Shown here piece by piece: positions 8,575 through 17,327 of a DNA stretch of 64,000 bases. This DNA is from VRUE01 sp963701265 (GTDB lineage: Bacteria > Actinomycetota > Thermoleophilia > Solirubrobacterales > 70-9). The notes under the pieces are model-generated. The model did not search any database. It was not told where the DNA came from and saw only the letters and a list, made by a program, of their open reading frames with translations. The translations under genes were made by a program, and so were the position numbers. Within the stretch, counting starts at the first letter, position 1. Each line of letters starts with the position of its first letter. Where the stretch lies: contig OY969581.1 of the NCBI GenBank assembly GCA_963701265.1, positions 1,054,001 through 1,118,000 of the forward strand, written 5' to 3'.

Positions 8575-9672
8575 GTGCGCGCATCGGCCCTCGTTGTCGT
8601 CGGCGTGTTTGTGCTCTTGATCAGCGGCCTTCAGACCGCTGCGGCGGGAGCCGACGACCCGGCAATTCCGCCCTATGTCGGGGATATGGGCTTCCCGATG
8701 ATTGCCGGGCCCGCGGACCCGGAGGAATTCTCGTGGGAAGTTGCTCTAAACAAAGGCCAGGGGCTTGAGTCTGTCGACGATCAGCACGCGCAGATCTACT
8801 ACGTCGAGGGACATCAACCAGCGCTCACAATCTCCGCCCAGGCCGCTCACGACGCAGATGGCTCGACTGTCCCGACTACCCTGAGCGTTTCCGGTGCAAG
8901 CGTCATCACCCTGACTGTTCTTCATCGCGCTGGCAATCCAGCTAGGGGTGGGGCTCCGTTCAACTATCCGATCCTGACTGGGCCAGGCTTTGAGGATGGT
9001 GGCTTCCATACCGCGATCGTCACCGAGCCGCCTAACGAAAACGATCCGTACGGGCAGGCGGCTGCGCCACCAGCCAAAGTGCGCAAGGTGAAGGGCAAAA
9101 TCGGCGGCCGTCCGAGCACGCGGCTCACGCCGCCGGATCAAGGCAAGCAGACCACGCCTGCGCTGGTTATCGGTCATGGACGTTTGCTCGGTGGGCCGGT
9201 GGAGATCGCGGGAGCCGGATGGTCGGCGCCGAAATATTTCGAAACGCCGGGGGGTGGACAGTTCTGCGTATGGATCGAGTACCTCGCAGAGCAGGCGACG
9301 TCGTCGATGTGCGGCCCGGTGGCCCAAACGGCATCCGGCAAAGAGACGGTCTACATCGAATCCTTCAGCGAAGGCATGGGGCCCAATAGCCCGCGCGAGG
9401 TTGAGCTTACGGGCTCTCTTGCCCCTGGCGCCGCCTCGGTACAGGTGTCGTTCCGCCGTCGAGGAAGCCCGCGGATATTTCAGACGAGCGCTGTCGTTGC
9501 TCTCATCAGCGGCGAGCTTCAGAAAAGCCTCAAGCAACCATCTCCGTTTGGCTATTTCGTCATCAGGGTGCGAGGTCAGTTCGTTGCTAGTTCCCTCCGA
9601 ATTCGGGCACTCGACAAAGAAGGTCACTTTGTCGGCGCCTCGGATAACGGCTCCTGGGAATCTCTTCCCTAG
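8575..9672 (+). CDS. Secreted protein ending in module X
   Basis: GTG start one base after the previous stop. The 365-residue product has a signal peptide (LVVVGVFVLLISGLQTAAAG). Residues about 25-170 are a separate N-terminal domain (AIPPYVGDMGFPM, VSGASVITLTVLHRAG) that I do not recognise. Residues about 183-360 are module X (QTTPALVIGHG, FCVWIEYL, SMCGPVAQ, PFGYFVIRVRG), shared with the N-terminal half of the protein at 5701. Together with the two upstream genes this shows shuffling of two modules between neighbours. Function unknown; probably exported. Confidence 0.78.
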   Translation: MRASALVVVGVFVLLISGLQTAAAGADDPAIPPYVGDMGFPMIAGPADPEEFSWEVALNKGQGLESVDDQHAQIYYVEGHQPALTISAQAAHDADGSTVPTTLSVSGASVITLTVLHRAGNPARGGAPFNYPILTGPGFEDGGFHTAIVTEPPNENDPYGQAAAPPAKVRKVKGKIGGRPSTRLTPPDQGKQTTPALVIGHGRLLGGPVEIAGAGWSAPKYFETPGGGQFCVWIEYLAEQATSSMCGPVAQTASGKETVYIESFSEGMGPNSPREVELTGSLAPGAASVQVSFRRRGSPRIFQTSAVVALISGELQKSLKQPSPFGYFVIRVRGQFVASSLRIRALDKEGHFVGASDNGSWESLP

Positions 9673-9689
9673 TAGTAGAACCCCGCTCA

Positions 9690-10628
9690 GTGAACGCCAG
9701 TAGCCCGCGCTCAGCGCACCAGCTGGTCGCCGATACGGTCGGCCTGTATCGGCGTTACCCGCTGCTCTTTCCTGCCCTCGCTGGCGCGGTGGTCGTCCCC
9801 TACGACGCCGTCGTTCTTGGGGCTACGGGTTCCGGTGCACTGACGGAGTCGTCCCTTTCAACTGGCGTCCAGTATCTCCTGGCGCTGATCGACTGGTGCT
9901 TGGTGGGTCCGCTGATCTCGGCTCTTCATGTCCACGCAGTACGTGAGGCGCGGGAAGGGCTCGCGCCCCGGATTGCTCCGGTCGCCCGGCAGGGGCTCAG
10001 GGTGCTGCCAGTTGTTGTGGCGGCCTCGATCATTTCCGGTCTGGGAATCGCCGTCGGGCTGGTGGCCTTGGTGGTCCCCGGCGTCATCTTGTCGCTGCGC
10101 TGGATGGTCGTGGCTCAATCCGCCGCGATCGACCACGAGGGGTGGATACCGGCTCTGCGCCGTAGTGCCGATCTCACCGACGAACGCTATGGCCACGTCT
10201 TCGTCTTTGCCATCTACCTCACTCTGATCACGGCGGTGCCCCTGTACTTGGTTGGCCTTGGCTTTGTGGACGACTCCACGACGGTCGTCTCGTTGCTGGT
10301 CGGGCTGGTCGTCCAGGTCTTCTCCCTTTCGTTCGGAGCGCTGGCGACGGCGCTGCTCTACTTCGACCTACGCACCCGCAATGAATCGGTGGCAGCACGG
10401 ACACGGACGGCAGGGCCTGGTCTCGCTGGTGGCGATTCGCCGCCAGCCGACCACTCTCTGGATCCACGCAGCTATTCCGACCAGACCCGGCCGAAAGGGT
10501 GGTACGTCGATCCGAGGAAGCCCGGGCGAATGGTCTATTGGGGAGTTGGTGATCCTCCCGACTGGGGAGCCACTACCCGGACACCGCGAAAGGTCAGGCG
10601 AGCCTGGGAAGAAAGCCGGGATCGCTAG
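9690..10628 (+). CDS. Polytopic membrane protein with DUF2510-like tail
   Basis: GTG start; 312 residues. About six hydrophobic segments (around 25-45, 60-85, 105-145, 165-190, 200-230) resemble the YciC/glycerophosphodiester phosphodiesterase membrane-domain families of unknown function. The C-terminus carries KGWYVDPRKPGRMVYWG, which fits the DUF2510 signature (GWYxDPxxxxxxxYWxG), a short motif often attached to actinobacterial membrane proteins. It follows the secreted-protein cluster by 17 bases and ends at a hairpin between convergent genes. Confidence 0.7.
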   Translation: MNASSPRSAHQLVADTVGLYRRYPLLFPALAGAVVVPYDAVVLGATGSGALTESSLSTGVQYLLALIDWCLVGPLISALHVHAVREAREGLAPRIAPVARQGLRVLPVVVAASIISGLGIAVGLVALVVPGVILSLRWMVVAQSAAIDHEGWIPALRRSADLTDERYGHVFVFAIYLTLITAVPLYLVGLGFVDDSTTVVSLLVGLVVQVFSLSFGALATALLYFDLRTRNESVAARTRTAGPGLAGGDSPPADHSLDPRSYSDQTRPKGWYVDPRKPGRMVYWGVGDPPDWGATTRTPRKVRRAWEESRDR

Positions 10629-10629
10629 T

Positions 10630-10647
10630 CCGGGGGATTACCCCTGG
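10630..10647. terminator. Hairpin between convergent genes
   Basis: CCGGGGG-atta-CCCCTGG forms a 7-bp stem with a 4-base loop (one G-T pair) between the ends of the genes at 10628 (+) and 10655 (-). No U-run follows on either side, so a bidirectional terminator is inferred from position and stem. Confidence 0.5.
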
Positions 10648-10654
10648 CATCAGC

Positions 10655-11131
10655 TCACGGTTCGATGTACCCGTCGTAGCATTCGTCGACCAAGAACTGG
10701 ATTGAGTAGGTCTGCACGCAGTCGATGAGGCGTTCGATGTCGATTTCTGGTGCGGATTCAGCGGGGGCTGCGGGGGCGATGAGTTCTTCGCCGGTGCCGC
10801 TGAAGTAGGTGGTTTCATTGGTCGGCAGGTCCACTTCGAGCGAAACCGTTTCGTACGGCTGCTCGACCAGGGTTGTGACGAGGTACTTGCAGGCGAGGGG
10901 GACTGCCGTCGCGGCGAGGATGGTCGCCACGGACTCACCCTCATGCACGTGCTCGGCAAGCACCTCGAGGCCTTTGCTTGCCAACTCACAAGGGGCATCA
11001 CTGTTTGTTTCGTGGGTGAATGTGATCTCTTCACTCGTCCCGCCGTCGTCATCGCCATCATCACCGCAACCCCCCGCTGCGGCTAGGCCTGTTGCACCGA
11101 TGAGAAGAAGTACGAGTATTTTCGACCGCAC
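10655..11131 (-). CDS. Small lipoprotein
   Basis: 158 residues beginning MRSKILVLLLIGATGLAAAG then GC at a probable lipobox, followed by a highly acidic, Gly-rich linker (GDDGDDDGG) typical of secreted actinobacterial lipoproteins. The mature part holds four further cysteines (PCELAS, ACKYL, DCVQTY, ECYDG), so two disulfides are possible. No family recognised. Transcribed alone toward the convergent hairpin. Confidence 0.7.
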   Translation of the reverse strand: MRSKILVLLLIGATGLAAAGGCGDDGDDDGGTSEEITFTHETNSDAPCELASKGLEVLAEHVHEGESVATILAATAVPLACKYLVTTLVEQPYETVSLEVDLPTNETTYFSGTGEELIAPAAPAESAPEIDIERLIDCVQTYSIQFLVDECYDGYIEP

Positions 11132-11199
11132 AAAGCGAACCTAAGAGCTTGCGGTCCGCGGCGCAATTCCGATCCCGCAATTTGGCGAGATTACGAGCG

Positions 11200-11700
11200 C
11201 TAGGAGCCCAGGCGGGGGTTCTGGGGATCGGGCTGATCGCTCGCGTCGGCGGGAACCTCTTCCGCCGTCGCGTCAAAGTCGTAGTGGCGGTTTGAGTCCG
11301 CAGGACCCGCCGGCCCCGCTGCCCCCGGCGCCCCGACGATCATGAAACGCCCTGTGACGAAGCGGCTCATCAGGTGCCTGACGATCGCCCGCGTCGGTGG
11401 GATCAGGAAGATCAGGCCGAAGATGTCGGTGACGAAGCCGGGGGTGAGCAGGAGGGTGCCGCCGATCGCGATCAGCAGGCCGTCGGCGACCTCGCGGCCG
11501 GGGAAGCGGCGCTCGGCGAGGGCGGCGTTGAAGCGGCGCCAGGCGCCGCGACCCTGGTGGCGCAGCAGCAGCGAGCCGAGGATCGCATCGGCGAGCAGGA
11601 GCGCGATCGTCGGCCAGACTCCGATCAGCGAGCCGATCTGGATGATCACGTAGAGCTCGACGATTGGGACGACGATGAAGAGGGCGACGAGGATTGCCAC
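11200..11700 (-). CDS. fxsA: FxsA family membrane protein
   Basis: 166 residues from a GTG start. Four hydrophobic segments with LLADAILGSLLLRHQGRGA and the loop GLLIAIGGTLLLTPGFVTD match FxsA, a cytoplasmic membrane protein named for suppressing F-plasmid exclusion of phage T7 in E. coli. The actinobacterial form has an extended hydrophilic C-terminus, here from about residue 120 (Gly/Pro/Asp rich). It ends 35 bases before the wax synthase gene's stop, same strand, so the two could be co-transcribed. Confidence 0.88.
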   Translation of the reverse strand: MAILVALFIVVPIVELYVIIQIGSLIGVWPTIALLLADAILGSLLLRHQGRGAWRRFNAALAERRFPGREVADGLLIAIGGTLLLTPGFVTDIFGLIFLIPPTRAIVRHLMSRFVTGRFMIVGAPGAAGPAGPADSNRHYDFDATAEEVPADASDQPDPQNPRLGS

Positions 11701-11735
11701 CGACTTAGCCTAGTTGGCGCGGGTTGCGGGCCGGT

Positions 11736-13148
11736 TCAGGTGCGAGCGGCCGCCGCCGCGGCCTCCTCGAGCTCGGCGAGCGAGCGGTTGAGGCCCTCGG
11801 CGATCATTTCCACGTCCTCCATCTCGTCGTAGTCGGCGAGCAGGCCGAAGCCGACGCGGCCGTTGTAGCTCATGATCGCCACCGCCATCGCGTGGTTGGG
11901 CGGCAGAAAGGCGACCGGGAAGACCTCCTCGAGCTCGCGGCCGAGCACGTAGAGCGGAATCTGCGGCCCCGGCACGTTGGTCACGATCAGGTTGAAGAGC
12001 CGGGTCGAGAAGTTGATCCGCGAGGCCTGCGCCAGCAGCGTCGGCGGCGCGAAGTCGTTGAAGCGGGAGATAACTTCGGCGCCGAGCGCCTGCTTGGAGC
12101 GCTTCAGTCCCTCCATCTGCTCGCTGACCACGCGTAGCCGGCGCACCGGGTCCTCGACGTAGACCGGCAGCGGCCCGCGCATCGCCGCGATCCGGTTGCC
12201 GAGGTCGCCGCGCTCGTCCTGGCTGCGGATCGAGACCGGCACCAGCGCCCGCAGCTCCAGGCCCTCGGTGCGCACGCCGCGGCTGTGCAGCCACTCGCGC
12301 AGGGCCCCGGTCACCACGGCCAGGACGACGTCGTTGACGGTGCCGCCGAGCGAGTCCTTGATCCGCTTGAAGGTGGCCAGCTCCGAGCGCGCCCAGGTGA
12401 AGCGCCGGTGCGGACCGATCGGCTTGTTCAGCGGCACCGCGGGAGCCGGGTCGGCGAAGGCGCCGACGACCTCGCCAACGCCCTCCAGCGCCTCGCCGAT
12501 CCGCCGCGCCGCGGACTCGGGGTGGCGCACCGCCTCAACCGCGCGCTCGATGATTTTCACCGGTGCGGCGGCCGCGTCGGCTGCGCCGCGGGCGACGAGG
12601 TCGATCGTGCTCGGCTCCGGTTCCGGCACCCAGCCGTCGTCGCTGGCGGCGGGCTCGGGCACCGGCTCGAGGTCGAAGAGCACCGTGCCGATGTCGACCC
12701 CGGAGATGCCGTCGACCATCGCGTGGTGGGTCTTGGTCAGCAGGGCGAAGCGGTCGCGCTCCAGCCCCTGCACGAGCCAGAGCTCCCAGAGCGGCTTCGA
12801 GCGGTCCAACTGCTGCGAGAAGACGCGAGCCGCGAGGCGCTTCAGCTGCTGCTCACCGCCCGGATCGGGCAATCCGGTGTGGCGGATGTGGTAGGTCAGG
12901 TTGAAGTTGACGTCGTCGGCCCAGAGCGGCCGGCCGGCCTCCAGCGGCGGCACCACAAGGCGCTGGCGGAAGCGCGGCACCTGGTTGAGGCGCCCGCGCA
13001 CGTGCTCGACCAGGTCGACGTATTTGGGCGGCGGGCCCTCGAAAATCAGGATCGCGCCGACGTGCATATGGCTCGCCGAGCTCTCGTTGGTGAGGAACGA
13101 GGCGTCGACAGCGGTGAGTCGATCGAGGTGGCGTCCTTGCGTTGCCAT
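11736..13148 (-). CDS. Wax ester synthase/diacylglycerol O-acyltransferase
   Basis: 470 residues of the WS/DGAT family, which transfers acyl-CoA to a fatty alcohol or diacylglycerol to make storage lipid at the membrane. The catalytic HHxxxDG motif is present (KTHHAMVDGISG, about residue 135), as is the conserved start (LTAVDASFL). The C-terminal region has the family VTNVPGP and NHAMAVAIMSYNGRVGFGL motifs, and the length is typical. Its ATG lies 26 bases from the divergent ispH start, so the promoters must be very compact. Confidence 0.93.
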   Translation of the reverse strand: MATQGRHLDRLTAVDASFLTNESSASHMHVGAILIFEGPPPKYVDLVEHVRGRLNQVPRFRQRLVVPPLEAGRPLWADDVNFNLTYHIRHTGLPDPGGEQQLKRLAARVFSQQLDRSKPLWELWLVQGLERDRFALLTKTHHAMVDGISGVDIGTVLFDLEPVPEPAASDDGWVPEPEPSTIDLVARGAADAAAAPVKIIERAVEAVRHPESAARRIGEALEGVGEVVGAFADPAPAVPLNKPIGPHRRFTWARSELATFKRIKDSLGGTVNDVVLAVVTGALREWLHSRGVRTEGLELRALVPVSIRSQDERGDLGNRIAAMRGPLPVYVEDPVRRLRVVSEQMEGLKRSKQALGAEVISRFNDFAPPTLLAQASRINFSTRLFNLIVTNVPGPQIPLYVLGRELEEVFPVAFLPPNHAMAVAIMSYNGRVGFGLLADYDEMEDVEMIAEGLNRSLAELEEAAAAAART

Positions 13149-13174
13149 CCCGCAAGGCTAGCTACTCTGCACAT

Positions 13175-14152
13175 ATGCCTCCCGTCGCCACCGCGGCCCC
13201 GAAACGGGTCCTGCTTGCAGCCCCGCGCGGATACTGCGCCGGCGTCGACCGCGCCGTGCAAACGGTCGAGCGCGCGCTCGAGTTCTACGGCGCGCCGGTC
13301 TACGTGCGCAAGGAGATCGTCCACAACAAGCACGTGGTCGAGGAGCTCGCCAAGCGGGGCGCGATCTTCGTCGAGGAGGAGACCGAGGTGCCGGAGGGCG
13401 CGATGGTCGTTTTCTCCGCCCACGGTGTCTCCCCGGCGGTGCACGAGAACGCCGCCAGCCGCAACCTGCGCACGATCGACGCGACCTGCCCGCTGGTGAC
13501 CAAGGTCCACGTCTCCGCCCGGCGCTTCGCCGCCGAGGGCTACACGATCATCATGATCGGCCACGAGGGCCACGAGGAGGTCGAAGGCACAACCGGCGAG
13601 GCGCCCGACAGCATCGTCCTGATCGAAACGGCCGACGAGGTGGAGAGCCTCGAGGTCAGCGACCCGTCGAAGGTCGCCTTCATCACCCAGACCACGCTCT
13701 CCGTCGACGAGACGGCCGAGGTCATCGCCGCCCTGCGGGCCAAGTTCCCGGCGATCGTCAGTTCCAAGTCAGACGACATCTGTTACGCGACGACCAACCG
13801 CCAGATCGCGGTCAAGCAGTTGGCCCGCGAGTGCGACCTGGTCCTCGTCATTGGCTCGACCAACTCCTCCAACTCCAACCGCCTGGTCGAGGTCGCCCGC
13901 GAACACGGTGCCGCCTCCCACCTGATCGACAACCACACCCAGGTCGAGGAGGAGTGGCTTGAGGGGGTTGAGACGGTCGGCATCACCTCCGGCGCCAGCG
14001 CCCCTGAGGAGCTGGTTGAGCGCCTGGTCGAGCTCTTCCGCGAGCGCGGCGCCAGCGACGTCTCCGAGCTGCGCACCGTTCACGAGGACGTGCGCTTCAT
14101 GCTCCCCAAGGAGATCCGCGAGGCGCTCAAGGCAGCCCCGCAGCAAAGCTGA
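13175..14152 (+). CDS. ispH: 4-hydroxy-3-methylbut-2-enyl diphosphate reductase
   Basis: IspH (LytB) catalyses the last step of the MEP isoprenoid pathway, making IPP and DMAPP with a [4Fe-4S] cluster. The three cluster cysteines are visible in PRGYCAGVDRA, DATCPLVTK and DICYATTNRQ, and the substrate-binding SSNSNRLVEV and GITSGASAPE motifs are intact. The start is set at ATG 13175, because the family begins a few residues before RVLLAAPRGYCAGV; the frame extends upstream to 13142. 325 residues, normal length. The 3' end overlaps the damaged convergent gene by 26 bases. Confidence 0.96.
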   Translation: MPPVATAAPKRVLLAAPRGYCAGVDRAVQTVERALEFYGAPVYVRKEIVHNKHVVEELAKRGAIFVEEETEVPEGAMVVFSAHGVSPAVHENAASRNLRTIDATCPLVTKVHVSARRFAAEGYTIIMIGHEGHEEVEGTTGEAPDSIVLIETADEVESLEVSDPSKVAFITQTTLSVDETAEVIAALRAKFPAIVSSKSDDICYATTNRQIAVKQLARECDLVLVIGSTNSSNSNRLVEVAREHGAASHLIDNHTQVEEEWLEGVETVGITSGASAPEELVERLVELFRERGASDVSELRTVHEDVRFMLPKEIREALKAAPQQS

Positions 14153-14949
14153 GCGACCAGACGCGCAGCTCGCCGGCGGGTTCGAGCGTGATGCGGTGCG
14201 ACTCGTGTCGCGGGTGCTCGGCCAGGGTGTAGAGGCGCGGGCCGTCGATTTTCACCGCTTGGCGTTCACCATCATCGATTTGAACCAGGAGCTCGCCACT
14301 GCCCTCGACCGTGGCGTAGGCGCCGCCGGCGGCGTACTCGGCCCTCGAGCTGCGGGCTCTCCGCCGTGGCGACCCACGGCTGCTCCCAGGAGCCGCCGGG
14401 GAAGAGCTCGGGCGTGGGGGGCATCACCTTCGCGCCCGGTGAGTCGGTCGGCCGCAGCGGTTGCATTGACTCCGGCAGCGAGCGCAGGGCGTCGAGCTCG
14501 CGCAGATCTTCCTGGATCGCCATCTCGGTGCCGAGGTACTCGCCCTCGCCAAAGTGGAACCAGGTCAACGCCCCGCCGGTGGTCCAGAGGAAGAGGCTCG
14601 GCCAGCCCTCGCAGCCGTAGGCGAGCCAGAGCTCGCGCTCGGTGTCGATCGCGACCGGGAAGCTGACGCCGAGCTCGGCCAGGCCGGCTGCGACCTGTTG
14701 CGGGTCCGAGCCGAAGGGGAAGCGCGGCGCCTGCACGCCGATCGTCCTCAGGCCGGCCTCGCGGTAGCGGCGGTCCCACTCGACCAGGTAGGGCAGGGTG
14801 CGGACGCTGTTGAGCTGGGAGAAGTCGAGGAAGTGGACCAGCACCGGCCCGGCGGCGGTTAGGGCGGGCATCGACTGTGGCTGCTCGCCGACCCAGGCGA
14901 TCTCGCCGGGAAGGTCGGGCGCCGCGATCGTGTCTCGTTCTGGCCGCAT
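14127..14949 (-). pseudogene. Thioredoxin-fold (DipZ/TlpA-like) gene with single-base frameshift
   Basis: From ATG 14949 the frame gives a thioredoxin fold (PVLVHFLDFS, VRTLPYLVEWDRRY, IGVQAPRFPFGSD, GCEGWPSLFLW). The family's CxxC (usually SCINCLRTLPYL in DipZ relatives) is replaced by SQLNSVRTLPYL, so redox catalysis is not expected. After QLEG the frame runs into Arg-rich nonsense. Skipping one G in the run at 14340-14343 restores a sensible end (EYAAGGAYATVEGSGELLVQ...), running to a TGA at 14127-14129. This is either a real one-base insertion or a sequencing error in a GGGC run. Repaired length would be 273 residues. Confidence 0.75.
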
Positions 14950-15003
14950 CGGCGCGAACGTTATTCGCTGGCGCCGGTGCGACTCCGCTAGATTTTCAGA
15001 GCA

Positions 15004-15240
15004 ATGTTCGAGATCGCCCTGGCGCTGATCCCGCTGTTCCTCCTGGTCGGATCGCTGCTCTTCGGCCACTACCCGGGCTTCGAGGCGATCGTCAGGTTTT
15101 CCGAGCGGATCTGGTCTGAGCCGCGCGCTCGCGCCGCCAAGAGTCAGAGGCGTCCGCGGGCGCCTCGCTCCCACGTGATCAGCGGTGGGCTCCTGATCGC
15201 CTTCGGCTACGCCCAGCGCCCGCCTCCTCTCGTTCCCTAG
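15004..15240 (+). CDS. Small membrane-anchored protein, unknown family
   Basis: 78 residues: an N-terminal hydrophobic segment (ALALIPLFLLVGSLLF), then a basic, Arg-rich stretch (residues 36-57), then a second mildly hydrophobic segment (VISGGLLIAFGYA). Composition and start make a real gene likely, though no ribosome-binding site is obvious. It starts 54 bases from the divergent damaged gene at 14949 and is followed by a hairpin. Function unknown. Confidence 0.55.
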   Translation: MFEIALALIPLFLLVGSLLFGHYPGFEAIVRFSERIWSEPRARAAKSQRRPRAPRSHVISGGLLIAFGYAQRPPPLVP

Positions 15241-15250
15241 ATCCAAGCTG

Positions 15251-15270
15251 CCCGTGGCGCCCGCCACGGG
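15251..15270 (+). terminator. GC-rich hairpin after small membrane gene
   Basis: CCCGTGGC-gccc-GCCACGGG is a perfect 8-bp stem with a four-base loop, 10 bases after the stop at 15240, followed by TT but no long U-run. It separates this gene from the next ribosome-binding site. Confidence 0.55.
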
Positions 15271-15318
15271 TTCAACAGTGGCGCGGTCTCGTTCTGCGCC
15301 CGATTAAAGGAGCGAGTA

Positions 15319-15747
15319 ATGAATTCGAATACCACCCGTGTCGTAGCTGGGATTGTGATCGTCGTTGTCGCCGTAGTGCTCTTTGCTGTCCTCAGAGATG
15401 ACGGCGAGAGCTCGAGCGAAAAGACCGACCAGGCCACGTCACCGGCTCAGACCACCAACACCGCTGACAACACCACCAGCAAGCCCGAAATCACCACGAT
15501 CGTGATCAAGAACGGGAAACCCGTCGGCGGTATCGCCGAGCTGACCTACAACGAGGGTGAACAGGTTCGCTTCAAGGTGGACTCCGACGTCAGCGACGAG
15601 GTCCACATGCACGGCTACGACATCATGAAGGACGTCGAGGCCGGCGGCTCGGTCACCTTTGACTTCCCCGCCACGATCGAAGGCATATTCGAGGCGGAGC
15701 TGGAGGGTCGCGGGGAACAGATCCTCGAATTGACCGTCAACCCATGA
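15319..15747 (+). CDS. Membrane-anchored cupredoxin-like protein
   Basis: 142 residues: one N-terminal membrane anchor (VVAGIVIVVVAVVLFAVL), a Ser/Thr/Asn-rich linker (about 30-60), then a small beta-rich domain with GGIAELTYNEGEQVRFKV, VHMHGYDI and a closing LELTVNP. The domain resembles cupredoxin/EfeO-type folds, but it has no cysteine copper ligand, so metal binding is uncertain. A strong ribosome-binding site (AAAGGAG) sits 6 bases upstream. The stop overlaps the next start (ATGA), so the two genes are coupled. Confidence 0.72.
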   Translation: MNSNTTRVVAGIVIVVVAVVLFAVLRDDGESSSEKTDQATSPAQTTNTADNTTSKPEITTIVIKNGKPVGGIAELTYNEGEQVRFKVDSDVSDEVHMHGYDIMKDVEAGGSVTFDFPATIEGIFEAELEGRGEQILELTVNP

Positions 15748-17141
15748 GCTTCTTCCTGCCGCTTGCGCACGCGCTCGTCGCGCGCAAGGACCTGCCGATA
15801 CCCGCCTGGCTTTTTGCCTGGGGGGCCTCGATAGTCCTGATCATCTCCTTCTTTGCTCTCTCGGCGGCGTGGCGCAAGCCACGCCTCGAGGAGGAACGTT
15901 GGCGTCCGCTCGACGAGCGCTTCTCGCGCGCCCTGCTCGGCATGCCGTTGCAGGTTCTCCTTGGTGCGATCGGAGTGTTTTTGCTCGGCCTCTCGATTTA
16001 CGCTGGGTTGAGTGGAACCGAAGCACCTGATCGCAATTTCGCCCTCACCTTTCTCTTTGTCACCGCCTGGTTGGGCTTTCCACTCTTCAGCGTGATCTTT
16101 GGAGACGTCTTTCGGCCTTTTAATCCCTGGCGTGCGATCGGACGATTGATCGGAGGCGCCTTCACTCTGGTTGCTGGACAGCGTCCGGCGCACCTCAAGT
16201 ACCCGGAGAGATTGGGCCGTTGGCCCGCTGCCGTGACGCTGGTGGCGGTGGTGTGGCTGGAGGTCGTCTACGGCGCAAGCGGGGGAGTGGCAGTTGGTCT
16301 CTCACCCGACACGGCCGGTTTGGCGGCGCTGATCTACAGCCTCTTCACACTGATGATGATGGCGCTGTTTGGCGTGGAGAAGTGGTGTGAACGTGGAGAG
16401 GTGTTCTCGGTGTACTTCGGGATGTTCTCCCAGCTGGGTTCCTTCGGGGTCAAGGATGGCCGGCTTGGCCGGCGATTGCCACTGGCGGCGTCCACGCACT
16501 GGGCGACGGTGCCGGGCTCTGCTGCCGTGGTGATCGCCTCGATCGCCACCACGAGCTTCGACGGCGCCCAGGAGGGTGCCCTCCAGGACGCGATCGTGCA
16601 GACCTTCGAATGGTTCGCCGATGCTGGCTTGAGTTTGACCACGTCCCTGCGCCTGGCGGACACGATCTTCATGCTGATCTGCTTCGCGGGCGTTGGCCTC
16701 GTCTACCTGATCGGGGTGCGGGGCATGGCAACCGTGCGCGGCGCACCACCGCTGAGCAAGCTGCGTTCGGGATTCGCCCACACCTTGATCCCGATCGCCT
16801 TCGCCTACCTGATGGCGCATTACTTCAGCTTGTTCGTCTTTCAGGAGCAAGCCCAGTTCACCTACCTGCTCTCCGACCCACTGGGTACCGCCACAACCGA
16901 CCTCTTTGGCACGGCATCCGGGGGCATTGATTTCAAGCTGCTCAGTGCAAATGCGATCTGGTACGTCCAGGTGGGCGCACTGGTGATTGGTCACGTGGTT
17001 GGCCTCACGCTCGCCCACGACCGTGCTGTCAGCTACTGGGGTGACTATCGTCAGGCCGCGCGCTCCCAGTACTGGATGCTTGCTGTCATGGTTGCTTTTA
17101 CCTGCTTCGGCCTTTACCTACTGTCCTCAGGTAATGGCTGA
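15744..17141 (+). CDS. Polytopic membrane protein of unknown function
   Basis: 465 residues with roughly ten hydrophobic segments, a conserved-looking FGDVFRPFNPWRAIGRLIGG loop after the third, and His residues within helices (LAHALVA near the N-terminus, AHYFSLF and IGHVVGLTLAHDR near the C-terminus). Similar actinobacterial proteins are sometimes labelled fenitrothion hydrolase, which I would not take as a function. Translationally coupled to the cupredoxin-like gene through an ATGA overlap, so a joint role at the membrane, perhaps with a metal or redox cofactor, is inference. Confidence 0.7.
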   Translation: MSFFLPLAHALVARKDLPIPAWLFAWGASIVLIISFFALSAAWRKPRLEEERWRPLDERFSRALLGMPLQVLLGAIGVFLLGLSIYAGLSGTEAPDRNFALTFLFVTAWLGFPLFSVIFGDVFRPFNPWRAIGRLIGGAFTLVAGQRPAHLKYPERLGRWPAAVTLVAVVWLEVVYGASGGVAVGLSPDTAGLAALIYSLFTLMMMALFGVEKWCERGEVFSVYFGMFSQLGSFGVKDGRLGRRLPLAASTHWATVPGSAAVVIASIATTSFDGAQEGALQDAIVQTFEWFADAGLSLTTSLRLADTIFMLICFAGVGLVYLIGVRGMATVRGAPPLSKLRSGFAHTLIPIAFAYLMAHYFSLFVFQEQAQFTYLLSDPLGTATTDLFGTASGGIDFKLLSANAIWYVQVGALVIGHVVGLTLAHDRAVSYWGDYRQAARSQYWMLAVMVAFTCFGLYLLSSGNG

Positions 17142-17269
17142 GTCCCCGCTTTTTGCGAAAAAACACCGACGAGTGCCTGCTAGTGCGCGGTTTTCTACCG
17201 ATGCCCATTGGTTTACATCTGGTTTACTAAGGACGAGTCCAATCACTTGACTCTCCCTCTCCCTTAATG

Positions 17270-17310
17270 CACCGGGACCGTCGTTCGCAAGGCCGACGGC
17301 CCCGGTGTTT
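17270..17310. terminator. Long hairpin with short T-run
   Basis: CACCGGGACCGTCG (17270-17283) pairs with CGACGGCCCCGGTG (17294-17307) at 13 of 14 positions around a 10-base loop, and TTT follows. It probably terminates the 15319-17141 operon before the small gene at 17328. Confidence 0.7.
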
Positions 17311-17327
17311 GAGGTCATACTGGAGAC

